Shown: positions 33,350 to 42,591, counted from the stretch's first letter. The stretch is 64,000 nucleotides of DNA from Caulobacteraceae bacterium (GCA_027487945.1 JAIYCQ010000024.1:49313-113312), one strand, 5' to 3'. Numbers and translations: made by a program. The notes: generated from the letters alone by a model not told the origin.

Positions 33350-34071
33350 GCCCCGAGGCGCGCGTCACCGCCCGCGCGGTCGGCCTTCTGTCCCGCGAGG
33401 GGGCGAGCCTGCGGGAGATGGCCCCCGGCCGCTACGCCTTGCGCACCGGTCCGGACCTGCGGCGGCGCCCGGCGATGATCCTGGACGACGCCGCGTTCGC
33501 GCGCCTGGCCGAGGCGCCGGGGCTGCGTCCGGCGCCGGGCGGCGGATGGCGTCTTGTCCGGAGCGCTCCGTCCGCCCCCAGCCCCGCCCCGGCGGGCAGG
33601 CCCAGCCTGATCGAGGGCCGGCGGACGGTGGTCGGACCGGACGGCCGCCGGTCGAGTCTGGCCGTCAACCTGGGCGAGTCGCCGATCGCGTGGCTGGCGC
33701 GGCGTCGTGACGGCGCAGGCCGGACCTGGCTGACGCCCGCGGAAATTGCCGCCGCCGAGATGTTGCGCGAGGACTTCGTGCTGGCCGGCACGGTCGGGCG
33801 GCTGACGATGGCCTGGGACGCCGGGCCCAGGGCGCGCGGCGGGCGAGGGCCCGGTCAGGAGCCCGCCGAACGCGCGCGCGCGGCCAAGGACCGTATCGCC
33901 CGGGCGCTCGGGGCCGCGGGCCCCGGCCTGCGGGAGATGCTGGAGCGTGTCTGTCTGGCGGGCAGCGCCCTTGAGGCGGCCGAACGCGGGCTGGGCCTGC
34001 CGCGACGGTCCGGCAAGACGGTTCTGAAGCTGGCGCTGCAGCGCCTCGCCGCCCACTACGGCCTCGGCTGA
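33346..34071 (+). CDS. DUF6456 domain protein
   Basis: This 241-residue protein starts at GTG 33346, overlapping the DnaA-domain gene by 4 nt. The C-terminal half has the DUF6456 pattern: NLGESPIAWLARR, TWLTPAEIAAAEMLREDF, AMDARV-like helices, and ERGLGLPRRSGKTVLKLALQRLAAHYG. The last part resembles a helix-turn-helix. Members are probably DNA-binding regulators; their targets are mostly unknown. Co-translation with the DnaA-like protein suggests a joint function. Confidence 0.78.
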   Translation: MSPEARVTARAVGLLSREGASLREMAPGRYALRTGPDLRRRPAMILDDAAFARLAEAPGLRPAPGGGWRLVRSAPSAPSPAPAGRPSLIEGRRTVVGPDGRRSSLAVNLGESPIAWLARRRDGAGRTWLTPAEIAAAEMLREDFVLAGTVGRLTMAWDAGPRARGGRGPGQEPAERARAAKDRIARALGAAGPGLREMLERVCLAGSALEAAERGLGLPRRSGKTVLKLALQRLAAHYGLG

Positions 34072-34075
34072 CCGG

Positions 34076-34501
34076 TCAGGCCAGCAGCGCGCGGGCGTCG
34101 CGGTCGATCCGCGCCGCCATCGAGGCCAGCCCGTTGGAGCGCTGGGTCGACAGCGCCTCGGCCAGCCCCAGCCGGTCGAACGCGGCCTTGATGTCATAGG
34201 CGGCGATGTCTGCGGCGGTCCGCCCGGAGAACAGACGCAACAGCACCGCGACCAGCCCGCGCACGATGTGGGCGTCCGAGTCCCCCCGGAACAGCAGGGT
34301 CCCGTCGGCCTGCGGCTCGGTGACCAGCCAGACCTGGCTGGCGCAGCCGCGGACCTTGTTGGCCTCCGACCGGTCCGCGTCGCTCAGCGGGGTCAGTTCC
34401 CGGCCGAGATCGATGACATAGCGATAGCGCTCTTCCCAGTCGCCGAGCAGTTCGAACTCGGCGGACAGATCGTCCAGGGCGGCGGTGATGGTTTCGGGCA
34501 T
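34076..34501 (-). CDS. sufE: SufE-family sulfur acceptor
   Basis: This 141-residue cytoplasmic protein stimulates the cysteine desulfurase SufS by accepting persulfide sulfur for Fe-S cluster assembly. The active Cys is C53 in KVRGCASQVWLV. Length and the start (DLSAEFELLGDWEERYRYVIDLG) match SufE well. It is not next to the other suf genes; alone-standing sufE copies are common in alphaproteobacteria. It is convergent with DUF6456, 4 nt apart. Confidence 0.9.
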   Translation of the reverse strand: MPETITAALDDLSAEFELLGDWEERYRYVIDLGRELTPLSDADRSEANKVRGCASQVWLVTEPQADGTLLFRGDSDAHIVRGLVAVLLRLFSGRTAADIAAYDIKAAFDRLGLAEALSTQRSNGLASMAARIDRDARALLA

Positions 34502-34521
34502 GGCCCGGACTTAGGCGGCGC

Positions 34522-35331
34522 TCACGCGGCGGGCAAGGTCACCGACGCCAGAAGCCCGCCGCCGGGCGCGGCGCACAGCGTCAGGCTCCCGCCCATCGCC
34601 TCGGCGGTCAGGCGCGCGATCGGCAGGCCAAGCCCGGCGCCCTGGGTCGTCCGCGTCAGGGCGTTCTCGCCCTGCTCGAAGGGGGTCATAAGCCGGGGCA
34701 TATCGGCCGGATCGATCCCGTCGCCCTGGTCTTCGATCTCTAGCGTGACCTGCGCGTCGCGGCGGACGGCCCTGATGGTCACGGTTCCGCCGGCCGGACC
34801 GTACTGGACGGCGTTCTCGATCAGGTTCCGGATCAGATTGCGAAGGCCCGCGGCGTCGGCGATCACGATGGGGAGGGCGCCGTCATCCATGACTTCCAGT
34901 CGCGCCGTGCGCGCCTGGAGCTCGTCATGCATCAGGTCGCGAACATCGTCCAACGCATGGTCCAGCGACTCGGGTCGGGCCTCCAGCTCCGCCAGCCGGT
35001 CCTGAAGGCGGGCGATCTCGAGGATCTGGTTGACCAGTCGCAGCAGGCGACGTCCGCTCTGGCGGACGTGTCCGGCGTACTCCCGGTACTGCGGCGCCCC
35101 GAGCGGGCCGTACAGCTCCGCCGCGAGAATCTCCGAGAAGCCGATGATGGCGTTCAGGGGCGTCCGCAGCTCGTGACTGACCATGCGCAGGAACTGCTGC
35201 CGGGCTGCGTCCAGACTGGCGGCGCGGCGGGCAAGGCGCTGCTCAAGCCGGGCCGAGGCCGCGTCGCTGTCGGGGGGATGTGGAGGGCGGGGGGCCGTCT
35301 TGGACATGGACGGCTGGGCCTCAAGCTGCAC
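34522..35331 (-). CDS. Sensor histidine kinase, soluble
   Basis: This 269-residue kinase has no membrane segment. A coiled coil (about 24-48) leads into the HisKA domain with the phosphorylated H53 (MVSHELRTPLNAIIGFSEIL) and then the HATPase domain (LIRNLIENAVQYG; DQGDGIDPADM; GAGLGLPIARL). There is no sensor or receiver domain, so the input is unknown. The start may be Met 9 (35307). It is divergent from a larger, DivJ-like kinase with the same dimerisation sequence style, which suggests shared ancestry or a shared response regulator. Confidence 0.85.
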   Translation of the reverse strand: MQLEAQPSMSKTAPRPPHPPDSDAASARLEQRLARRAASLDAARQQFLRMVSHELRTPLNAIIGFSEILAAELYGPLGAPQYREYAGHVRQSGRRLLRLVNQILEIARLQDRLAELEARPESLDHALDDVRDLMHDELQARTARLEVMDDGALPIVIADAAGLRNLIRNLIENAVQYGPAGGTVTIRAVRRDAQVTLEIEDQGDGIDPADMPRLMTPFEQGENALTRTTQGAGLGLPIARLTAEAMGGSLTLCAAPGGGLLASVTLPAA

Positions 35332-35496
35332 TGCTGCTCTTCGAGACTAGACGAACGCGCTTACCAGTCCGTTGCCCACGGCGCTTTTTCCGTCCACAGG
35401 CGCGGCTGGCGAACTCCCCAAAATCGCGTCGCCCGGAGCGCGAGCGGTCTGGAGCCTGCAACGCGTCCCGTCTAAGCTCCCCGCGAGCCCCGTAAC

Positions 35497-37224
35497 GTGG
35501 GCAAGGGGACGGGCAATCCAGTGGGCGATAGCGTGACCGACGCGGCCGCTGACGGCGACGTCGCCCGGGCGGCGCAACCGGACGCGATGCGTGCGGTGCG
35601 GCTGTGGTCGGGCGGCTGGCTGACGGCTACGGCCCTGTCCGCCGCAGCCTTGTCGATCGCCTGGCCCGACCACCTCTGGCCCATGCTGCCGGCGCTTCTT
35701 GCCGTGGCTGTCCCCGCGGCTGCCGGGCTGCTGCCGGGCTTTCTCGACACCGAACAGCGCCGTGGCCTGATGCTGGTCCTCTGGGGCGTCATGGGCGCGC
35801 TGGCCAGCGGCCTCACCGGCGGCGTCGCGGGACCGCTCGCGGTCTGGTGCCTTGCGCCGATGGCCGCGGCCTCGGCCTATGGCGGCGGGCGCCGTCTCGC
35901 CGAGGGCGCGGCCCTGTCCTTCATCGCCGCGACGGTGACGGCGCTGGCCGGGCTGTCCGGCGTCGCCGCCGCGCCGCTCGCCGGGCCGCCGGCCTTCTGG
36001 GCCGGATTGCTGGCTCTGGCGACCACCGGGCTTGGGCTGGGCGCCGGGTTGATCCTCGTCGAGCGTCGCCGGGTTCGCCGCGAAGCCCGTCGCGACGACG
36101 ATGTCGAGCGGCTGCGCGCGGTGCTGGACGAACAGCCCTGGATGATCCTGTCGCTCTTTCCGCACGGCCGGGTCCGCGCGCTGCACGGGAACGCGCCCGA
36201 GGGCGTCGCCGCCGACGCCGTGGCGCTCGGGGGTCTGGCGGCCGCCGCGCAGCCGGGGCCTGACCGTGCCGCTATCGCCGACGCCCTGCGGCTGGCCGCG
36301 TCCGAAGGCTGGGCGGAGGTCGGATTTGCGCCGGCCGGGGCCATGGACCGCTGGGCCTCGGTGGCCATCCGCCGGGTGGAGGAGAACCTGCTGCTGGCCG
36401 TGATGCGCGACGCGACCGCCGGGCGCGCCCGTGAGACGGCCCTGGACCAGGCGCGCCAGGACGCCGAGGCGCTGGCCGCCGGCAAGTCGCGCTTCCTCGC
36501 CAACATGAGCCATGAGCTGCGCACGCCGCTCAACGCCATCATGGGCTTCTCGGACATCATGCGCTCGCGCATGTTCGGCCCGCTGCCGGACAAGTACAGC
36601 GAGTACGGCGAGATGATCCATGAGTCCGGCCAGCATCTGCTGGACCTGATCAACGACGTCCTCGACATGTCCAAGATCGAGGCCGAGCGGTACCAGCTGT
36701 CCATCGAACGCTTCGACGCCCGCGAGGCGGTGTCGGCGTCGCTGCGCCTGATGCGGCTGCAGGCCGACGGCGCCGGCGTGAAACTGCGCGGGGTCCTGCC
36801 GGCCGAGGTGCTGGAGGTCGACGCCGACCGGCGGGCGATCAAGCAGATCGTGCTGAACCTGGTGTCCAACGCCCTGAAGTTCACGCCGAAGGGCGGCGCT
36901 GTCACGGTCACGGCCCAGGGCTTCGACCGCGACTTCGAGCTGGTGGTGGCCGATACGGGGGTCGGCATCTCGCGCGAGGATCTCGACCGTCTGGGCCGGC
37001 CCTACGAACAGGCCGGCGACAACACCCGCCGCCAGATGGGGACGGGGCTCGGTCTGTCTCTGGTGCGGTCGTTCGCTGAACTCCACGACGGTGAAATGAT
37101 CATCGAAAGCACGCTGGGCGAAGGCACGACGGTGACCGTGCGGCTGCCCGTGGCCGTCGTCCAGGGTCGTGCGGCGGCGCTTCCGGCCGGCGACAACGTC
37201 ATCGCCTTCAATCCGCAGCGCTGA
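35497..37224 (+). CDS. divJ: DivJ-like cell-cycle sensor histidine kinase
   Basis: This 575-residue inner-membrane kinase has an N-terminal block of about five hydrophobic helices (residues 35-185), a linker, then HisKA with H339 (FLANMSHELRTPLNAIMG) and the HATPase domain (DTGVGIS, GTGLGLSLV). The HisKA/HATPase part closely follows what I recall of Caulobacter DivJ, the stalk-pole kinase of DivK and PleD, and the layout (multi-helix N-terminus, no receiver) also fits. Starts at GTG 35497, 35521 or 35533 are possible; AAGGGGA favours 35521. Assignment as DivJ rests on memory of the sequence, not a search. Confidence 0.75.
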   Translation: MGKGTGNPVGDSVTDAAADGDVARAAQPDAMRAVRLWSGGWLTATALSAAALSIAWPDHLWPMLPALLAVAVPAAAGLLPGFLDTEQRRGLMLVLWGVMGALASGLTGGVAGPLAVWCLAPMAAASAYGGGRRLAEGAALSFIAATVTALAGLSGVAAAPLAGPPAFWAGLLALATTGLGLGAGLILVERRRVRREARRDDDVERLRAVLDEQPWMILSLFPHGRVRALHGNAPEGVAADAVALGGLAAAAQPGPDRAAIADALRLAASEGWAEVGFAPAGAMDRWASVAIRRVEENLLLAVMRDATAGRARETALDQARQDAEALAAGKSRFLANMSHELRTPLNAIMGFSDIMRSRMFGPLPDKYSEYGEMIHESGQHLLDLINDVLDMSKIEAERYQLSIERFDAREAVSASLRLMRLQADGAGVKLRGVLPAEVLEVDADRRAIKQIVLNLVSNALKFTPKGGAVTVTAQGFDRDFELVVADTGVGISREDLDRLGRPYEQAGDNTRRQMGTGLGLSLVRSFAELHDGEMIIESTLGEGTTVTVRLPVAVVQGRAAALPAGDNVIAFNPQR

Positions 37225-37231
37225 TCAGCGC
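37218..37231. other. Palindrome containing two convergent stop codons
   Basis: The sequence GCGC-TGA-TCA-GCGC is a perfect 14-nt palindrome. Its centre is the TGA stop of the DivJ-like gene (37222-37224) directly abutting the stop of the minus-strand gene (37225-37227). The two genes therefore share a zero-length intergenic region that folds into one hairpin. Confidence 0.7.
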
Positions 37232-38154
37232 GAACCAACCTGCAGGAAGGCCCGGCCGGCCGCGAAGTCGCCGACCTCGACATAGGCCCGCCGCACCTGG
37301 TCGCCGGTCGCCCCGGCGAACACGAACTCCACCGCCACCGCCTCGCGCGGATCCAGGCCATCCAGAGCGTCGGCGGCCCGCATCGGGAAGCGGAACAGTA
37401 TGGCCGACTTCGTTCCGGCGGGACGCAGGCGTTCGGAAGCGGTGCTGCGCGCTTCGGCCGCGAAGGCGCGCGTCGCCTGGGGCGGCGGGGTGCGGTCGGC
37501 GAGCGGGATGCCGCCGCGGCTCGCCGCCTTGCGTCCGTCGAGATAGGGCTGGCCGGCGCGAGCCGGGTCTCGCATGACAAGCCGCGCGGCGTAGGGCGTG
37601 CGGCCGTCGGTAAAGCTGGCGGCCGCCAGCAGGGCGCCAGGCGTATCCTCGCCGCCGAACCCGAAGATCATGCGGTCATGTCCGAAGGACGAGGCCTGGG
37701 ACAGCCGCCACAGCGGGCCGAGGCGGGTGACCGTCCGGTCGCCGCGCCAGTCGGCGATGTCGCCGGGCCAGGTCATCCGCGTCAGCTGGGCGTAACCCTT
37801 GAAAGCCGTCCGCACGCGGGTCGCGGCGGTCGCGATATCGGGCGAGTCGCAGCGGGCCGAGGCGGCTCGGCTGCGCGCCCGGCGCTCGACCGAGACCAGA
37901 CTGTCCTGCGCCACGCCCGAGCGCAGGGCCGCGCCGCGCGCCTGGGCCGCCGCTGACTTGAGGGCCGCGCCGATGGCGGGCTCGAACAGCCGGCAGCGGG
38001 TATCGACCGCCGCCATCAGCGTGCGCTCGTAATAGAGGTCGGCCGCGCTGGCCGCGAGGGCCGAGCCGGCGACGACCAGCGCGGCCAGGCCGACGACGGC
38101 GGCCGGCCAGCGACCCGCTTCGGCGGTTGCGCGCGCGCGCGGGCTGATGATCAA
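37225..38154 (-). CDS. Hypothetical protein with N-terminal anchor
   Basis: This 309-residue protein has one hydrophobic segment near the start (about residues 17-37, PAAVVGLAALVVAGSALAA) and a periplasmic Ala/Arg-rich body. I recognise no domain. Two cysteines (CRLFEPAIG and ARCDSPD) could form a disulfide. It is convergent with the DivJ-like kinase, sharing a palindrome at the stops, and may be a conserved Caulobacteraceae protein. Function is unknown. Confidence 0.6.
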   Translation of the reverse strand: MIISPRARATAEAGRWPAAVVGLAALVVAGSALAASAADLYYERTLMAAVDTRCRLFEPAIGAALKSAAAQARGAALRSGVAQDSLVSVERRARSRAASARCDSPDIATAATRVRTAFKGYAQLTRMTWPGDIADWRGDRTVTRLGPLWRLSQASSFGHDRMIFGFGGEDTPGALLAAASFTDGRTPYAARLVMRDPARAGQPYLDGRKAASRGGIPLADRTPPPQATRAFAAEARSTASERLRPAGTKSAILFRFPMRAADALDGLDPREAVAVEFVFAGATGDQVRRAYVEVGDFAAGRAFLQVGSR

Positions 38155-38269
38155 GGTCTGTCTCGCTGGCCGTCTGGAATGCCGGGATGCTGACAGCGGC
38201 GGGTTGCGGTTCGGTTAGCGCTGCGCCTTCTCCGTTTCCGCGCGCCGCCATGAGGGATAGAAGACCCGC

Positions 38270-38602
38270 ATGTTTCTTTCGAGCGACATCTGGGTCGGGG
38301 CGCTGATCCGCCGGGCGGAGCTGGGCGGCGCCTTTGCGGCCGTGGCGCGCAAGGGTGATCCGCGCGCCGGCGCGGTGCTGGTCAAGGCCGTCAACCGGCG
38401 GGCCGGCACGGCGCGTCTCTACAGCGAGGCGACCCGCGGCGATGGCGAGCGTGTCTGGATGCAGCCGGTCAAGGCCGACTCCGAGCCGGAGCTCGACGCC
38501 TACATCGCCCGCGCCGTGCGCATCGACCCGGATCTGTGGGTGGTCGAGATCGAGGATGCCGACGGCCGGCACTTCCTGGTCGAGGCCGTCGAGGGCGCCT
38601 GA
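38270..38602 (+). CDS. DUF1491 family protein
   Basis: This 110-residue cytoplasmic protein has the DUF1491 pattern: SSDIWVGALIRRAELGGAFAAVARKGDPRAGAVLVK near the start and WVVEIEDADGRHFLVE near the end. The family is restricted mostly to alphaproteobacteria and its role is unknown. It is an isolated single gene with a short upstream gap. Confidence 0.82.
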   Translation: MFLSSDIWVGALIRRAELGGAFAAVARKGDPRAGAVLVKAVNRRAGTARLYSEATRGDGERVWMQPVKADSEPELDAYIARAVRIDPDLWVVEIEDADGRHFLVEAVEGA

Positions 38603-38696
38603 CCGGACCTTCGGATGCGTTAACCGCGTTCCTACACCGAACCGAAAGTGCTCTCCGGCACTGTGGCGATCGAAGCCACCCGGTCGCAGTACGCCC

Positions 38697-39077
38697 ATGC
38701 TCTTTCTGATGAACGAGGTTGTCCTCAACCTCGACACGCTCGATCTGACGCCGCCCGTGGCGGCGCGCCGGTTCGCCAAGCTGACCCTGCCGTTCGTCAA
38801 CCAGCTCGGCGCGGAGATGTTCTCCGAAGAGCCGCTGCTGCATCGCGTCGCGCCGGACCGCGCCATGCGGCTAGCGGCCCTGATCGTCGCCAAGCAGCCG
38901 GACATCAACGCGGCCCTGTTCGTCGCCCCCGCCAGGGGATGCCCGGTGAACCAGGTCCAGTCGCGCTTCTGCGCCATAGGTTTCGAGGTGATGAGCCTGC
39001 TCTACGAGCGCCAGCGCCAGGGCGCCCTGACCACGCTCGAGGCCGACCGCCAGGTCTGGCGGCGCCTGGCGGCCTGA
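38697..39077 (+). CDS. Conserved hypothetical protein, 126 residues
   Basis: The protein starts MLFLMNEVVLNLDTLDLTPP and is mainly helical, with two cysteines (RGCPVNQVQSRFC). A start at the second Met (38709) is also possible. I recognise no family. A TTAA half site lies about 80 nt upstream. It probably belongs to a lineage-specific Caulobacteraceae family; nothing in the neighbourhood points to a role. Confidence 0.6.
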   Translation: MLFLMNEVVLNLDTLDLTPPVAARRFAKLTLPFVNQLGAEMFSEEPLLHRVAPDRAMRLAALIVAKQPDINAALFVAPARGCPVNQVQSRFCAIGFEVMSLLYERQRQGALTTLEADRQVWRRLAA

Positions 39078-39310
39078 TCGTCTGCGCTTTACCTTTGGCT
39101 GAGTGATGGCCTAGGCTTTCCGGCAGTTGAGGCGCTTGCGCCACGGGGGCAGGGGCGATGCCGGGTGCTGGACGATTTCTCGCGGCCATCGCCGTATGCC
39201 TGCCGCTGGCCGCGCCTGGACTGGCGCGGCGGCGATGGAGCAGCCGAAGCGCGCCGGCGGCTCACGGGGGTCGAAGGCGGCCCTTCGCGAGCGGGCAGGC
39301 GGACCGGCCA

Positions 39311-40819
39311 ATGATGCGCACGGGCTTGAAGGGCGTGAGGCTCTCGGCGTTGCTGGCGCTGACTATCGTGATGCTCGCGCCGACGACGGCTCTGGCCGCG
39401 TGGGTTCGCGCGGAATCGCCGCGCTTTGTGGTCTACGCCGAAGGCGACCAGGCGACAGCCCGGCGCTACGCCGAGAAGCTGGAAATCTTCGACAGCCTTC
39501 TGCGCCATCTGCACGGCATGAACACGCTGGGCGTGCCGCCCCGCAAGCTGGACGTCTACCTTGTCCACGAAGGCAAGGATCTGCGCGAGGTCAGGCCGGG
39601 GCTCTCCACCGCGATCGCGGGCTTCTACCACGCCACGCCGGGCGACATCTACATCATGGCCGTGCGCGAGGCGGAGAGCGACTGGATCCTGATGCATGAG
39701 TATACGCACCACTTCATGATGCAGAACTATCCCTACGCCTATCCGGCCTGGGTGGTTGAGGGCTACGCGGAGTACTTCCAGACCGCCGACATCGACGACA
39801 GGCGGGTCCAGGTCGGCCTCGCCAACGATGTGCGGGGCCATGAACTGGTCGAGGATCGCTGGCTTCCGCTCGACCTGGTGCTGAGCAAGCGCGGATCCGA
39901 GCTGGAGCCGGGTCAGCGGGGATTGTTCTATGGCCAGGCTTGGGCGCTGACGCACTACTTCATGAGCGATCCTCAGCGGTACAGTCAGTTGCTCGCCTAC
40001 CTCGACGCGGTGGGCAAGGGCGGCGACCCGGTCCGGGCGATGCGTGACGCGACCGGCCTCGAGACACCGGCGCTGCAGAAGGCCGTCCGTACCTACATCA
40101 CTGGCCGGATTCCCTACCGGACCTATGAGATCGACAAGCTGCCCAGGCCGGAGGTGACGGTCACGGTGCTCCCGCAGGTCTGGGACGATCTGCTGCTTCC
40201 CTACCTGCGGATGCGAAGCTGGATGGACAAGGACGAGGGTGCGGCCTTCGTTCGCGACGTCGTTCGCAAGCGCGCCGGGAAGCACAAGGGCGAGCGCATG
40301 GCCGACCTGGCTCTGGCCTACGGGGAGATCTGGTTTGGCGACCGCCTCGCGGGCGAAGCGATCGCCCAGCGGCTTCTGGCCGAGGACGCCAGGGACGGCG
40401 AGGCCCTGAAGCTGCTTGGCATAAGCCGGTACCTCGACGCCATCGCCAAGCCGGAACAGGCGGTCGCCTACAATCAGGACGCTGGCCGCATGCTGGCCCG
40501 GTCCTATGCGGCGCGGCCGGACGACTACAGGACGCTGTTCTACTACGTCCTGTCGCGCGAGGCGCAGCCGGGCCTCGCCAATGACAACACCTTCGCCGCC
40601 GCCGCGCGGGCCTACGACCTTGCGCCCCAGGTCTACGCCGTGCGTAGCCTCTACGCGGACGCACTGATCGCCCGGAAGGACTGGAAGGGCGCGCGGGCCG
40701 TGCTGCTGCAGATGGCGAACGATCCGCATGGCGGGCAAGGCGCCGAACGGGCCCGCCAGCGGCTGCAACGGATCGATGAAGCGATCGCGGCCGAAGCGAA
40801 GCCGGCAGGCGCCCCGTGA
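39311..40819 (+). CDS. Exported zincin metalloprotease-like protein (DUF1570-type)
   Basis: This 502-residue protein has a signal peptide (MMRTGLKGVRLSALLALTIVM to ALA). It carries a zinc motif H129-E130-x2-H133 (HEYTHH), followed by WVVEGYAEYF with E150 and E154 as the third-ligand candidates, as in peptidase-MA (gluzincin) proteins. The C-terminal half is helical with TPR-like repeats (LALAYGEIWFGDRLAGEAIAQRLL, and onward). It probably acts in the periplasm. I chose the ATG at 39311 since it begins a clean signal peptide. Confidence 0.75.
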   Translation: MMRTGLKGVRLSALLALTIVMLAPTTALAAWVRAESPRFVVYAEGDQATARRYAEKLEIFDSLLRHLHGMNTLGVPPRKLDVYLVHEGKDLREVRPGLSTAIAGFYHATPGDIYIMAVREAESDWILMHEYTHHFMMQNYPYAYPAWVVEGYAEYFQTADIDDRRVQVGLANDVRGHELVEDRWLPLDLVLSKRGSELEPGQRGLFYGQAWALTHYFMSDPQRYSQLLAYLDAVGKGGDPVRAMRDATGLETPALQKAVRTYITGRIPYRTYEIDKLPRPEVTVTVLPQVWDDLLLPYLRMRSWMDKDEGAAFVRDVVRKRAGKHKGERMADLALAYGEIWFGDRLAGEAIAQRLLAEDARDGEALKLLGISRYLDAIAKPEQAVAYNQDAGRMLARSYAARPDDYRTLFYYVLSREAQPGLANDNTFAAAARAYDLAPQVYAVRSLYADALIARKDWKGARAVLLQMANDPHGGQGAERARQRLQRIDEAIAAEAKPAGAP

Positions 40820-40850
40820 CAAACGGCGGCGGGACCGGTAACCCGCCGCC

Positions 40851-42461
40851 ATGTCCTCCAACACCGCTCTCGAAGCCGCCCGTCGGCGCACCTTCGCCAT
40901 CATCAGCCATCCTGACGCCGGCAAGACGACCCTGACCGAGAACCTGCTGCTGGCCGGCGGGGCGATCCGGGCGGCCGGCGCCGTGCGGGCGCGGGGCGAG
41001 AACCGGCGCACCCGGTCAGACTGGATGAAGATCGAGCGCGAGCGCGGCATCTCCGTCAGCGCCAGCGTGATGACGTTCGACCACGACGGCCTGATGTTCA
41101 ACCTGCTCGATACCCCGGGCCACGAGGACTTCTCGGAAGACACCTACCGCACCCTGACCGCCGCCGACGCCGCCGTCATGGTGCTGGACGCCGCCAAGGG
41201 CATCGAGCCGCAGACCCTGAAGCTGTTCGAGGTCTGCCGCCTGCGCGACATCCCGATCATCACCTTCATCAACAAGATGGACCGCGAGGCGCTCGACCCG
41301 TTCGCGCTGCTCGACGAGATCTCCAGCAAGCTGGCCCTGGACGTGGCCCCGCTCTACTGGCCGGCCGGGTCAGGCGGGCGGTTCAAGGGCATGCTCGACC
41401 TGCGGTCGCAGAAGTTCATCCCCTTCAGCAAGAACCGCGAGGAGGGCCACCCCGCCCAGGTCGCCTTCAACTCCAACGCCATCTCCACCTTCCTCGACCC
41501 CGAAGAGCAGGGCGAGCTGGAGGAGGCCGCGATGCTGGTGCAGGAGGCGTCAAAGCCGTTCGACCCGCAGGCCTTCCTCGAGGGACACATGACGCCCGTG
41601 GTCTACGGCTCGGCGCTGCGCCACTTCGGCGTCGACCAGCTGCTGGCCGGGCTCGCCGCCTACGCCCCGCCGCCGCGCGCCCGGGGTGCCCAGAAGGCGG
41701 GCGCCGACACCCACGTCGCCCCGGGCGACCCGGAGGTCACCGGCTTCGTGTTCAAGGTCCAGGCGAACATGGACCCCAACCACCGCGACCGGATCGCCTT
41801 CTTCAAGCTCATATCCGGCAAGTTCACCCGCGGCATGAAGCTGAAGACCTTCTCGACCGGCGTGCGCGGCGAGGCGCCCGGCAAGCAGATGAGCGTCAAC
41901 GCCCCGATCATGTTCTTCGCCAGCGACCGCGAGCTGGCCGAAGAGGCCTACGCCGGCGACGTCATCGGCATTCCGAACCACGGCGTGCTGCGGGTCGGCG
42001 AGAGCCTGTCGGAGACCGGGACGCTGCGCTTCGCCGGCCTGCCGAACTTCGCGCCGGAAATCCTGCAGCGCGTCCGGGTCAAGGACCCGCTCAAGGCCAA
42101 GCACCTGAAGAAGGCGCTGGAAGGCCTGGCGGAGGAGGGGGTGACCCAGCTGTTCCGGCCCAACATCGGCTCGGACTTCGTGGTCGGCGCCGTCGGCCAG
42201 CTGCAGTTCGAGGTCATGGCCGACCGGCTGGCGGGCGAGTACCAGCTGGACGTGATCTTCGAGGCCTCGCCCTACGCCGAGGCCCGCTGGCTGGTCGGCA
42301 AGCCCGCCGACATCGAGGACTTCACCTCCAAGCACCGCACCGCCATTGCCGAGGACATCGACGCGGCCCCGGTGTTCATGGCCAAGTCGTCCTGGGAAGT
42401 CGGCTACGTCAGCGAGCGCTACCCCAACGTCCAGTTCCAGCGGACGAAGGAACGGGGGTAG
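40851..42461 (+). CDS. prfC: Peptide chain release factor 3
   Basis: This 536-residue translational GTPase helps class 1 release factors leave the ribosome after termination. The G1 loop is SHPDAGKTTLTE, G3 is DTPGHEDF, G4 is NKMD, and the protein is full length for RF3. It is a stand-alone housekeeping gene at the start of a plus-strand block. Confidence 0.95.
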   Translation: MSSNTALEAARRRTFAIISHPDAGKTTLTENLLLAGGAIRAAGAVRARGENRRTRSDWMKIERERGISVSASVMTFDHDGLMFNLLDTPGHEDFSEDTYRTLTAADAAVMVLDAAKGIEPQTLKLFEVCRLRDIPIITFINKMDREALDPFALLDEISSKLALDVAPLYWPAGSGGRFKGMLDLRSQKFIPFSKNREEGHPAQVAFNSNAISTFLDPEEQGELEEAAMLVQEASKPFDPQAFLEGHMTPVVYGSALRHFGVDQLLAGLAAYAPPPRARGAQKAGADTHVAPGDPEVTGFVFKVQANMDPNHRDRIAFFKLISGKFTRGMKLKTFSTGVRGEAPGKQMSVNAPIMFFASDRELAEEAYAGDVIGIPNHGVLRVGESLSETGTLRFAGLPNFAPEILQRVRVKDPLKAKHLKKALEGLAEEGVTQLFRPNIGSDFVVGAVGQLQFEVMADRLAGEYQLDVIFEASPYAEARWLVGKPADIEDFTSKHRTAIAEDIDAAPVFMAKSSWEVGYVSERYPNVQFQRTKERG

Positions 42462-42480
42462 GGGGTAAGGCTGGACCCTG

Positions 42481-42584
42481 CGTCCTTCGACACGCCCGCT
42501 GGGCGGGCTGCTCAGGATGACGTCGTTTGAAGGCTAACCACACACGTCATGCTGAGCAGGCCCGCAGGGCCGTGTCGAAGCACG
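42481..42584. repeat. 104-nt cruciform-like dispersed repeat, copy 1
   Basis: The element begins CGTCCTTCGACAC, has TGCTCAGGATGACGT in the middle left, ACGTCATGCTGAGCAG in the middle right and GTGTCGAAGCACG at the end, so the two halves are inverted repeats. Each half carries its own small hairpin (CCCGC-TGG-GCGGG and GGCCC-GCA-GGGCC). It is 104 nt long, like the copy at 50851-50954, and lies between convergent genes (prfC and the 42592 gene). A bidirectional terminator or a mobile repeat are possible. Confidence 0.65.
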
Positions 42585-42591
42585 AAAAGTC

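Noticed and set aside
33346..34197. Minus-strand frame opposite the DUF6456 gene
   Set aside because: The plus strand has conserved DUF6456 features and a coupled start; the minus frame is Arg/Pro/Gly-rich without motifs.
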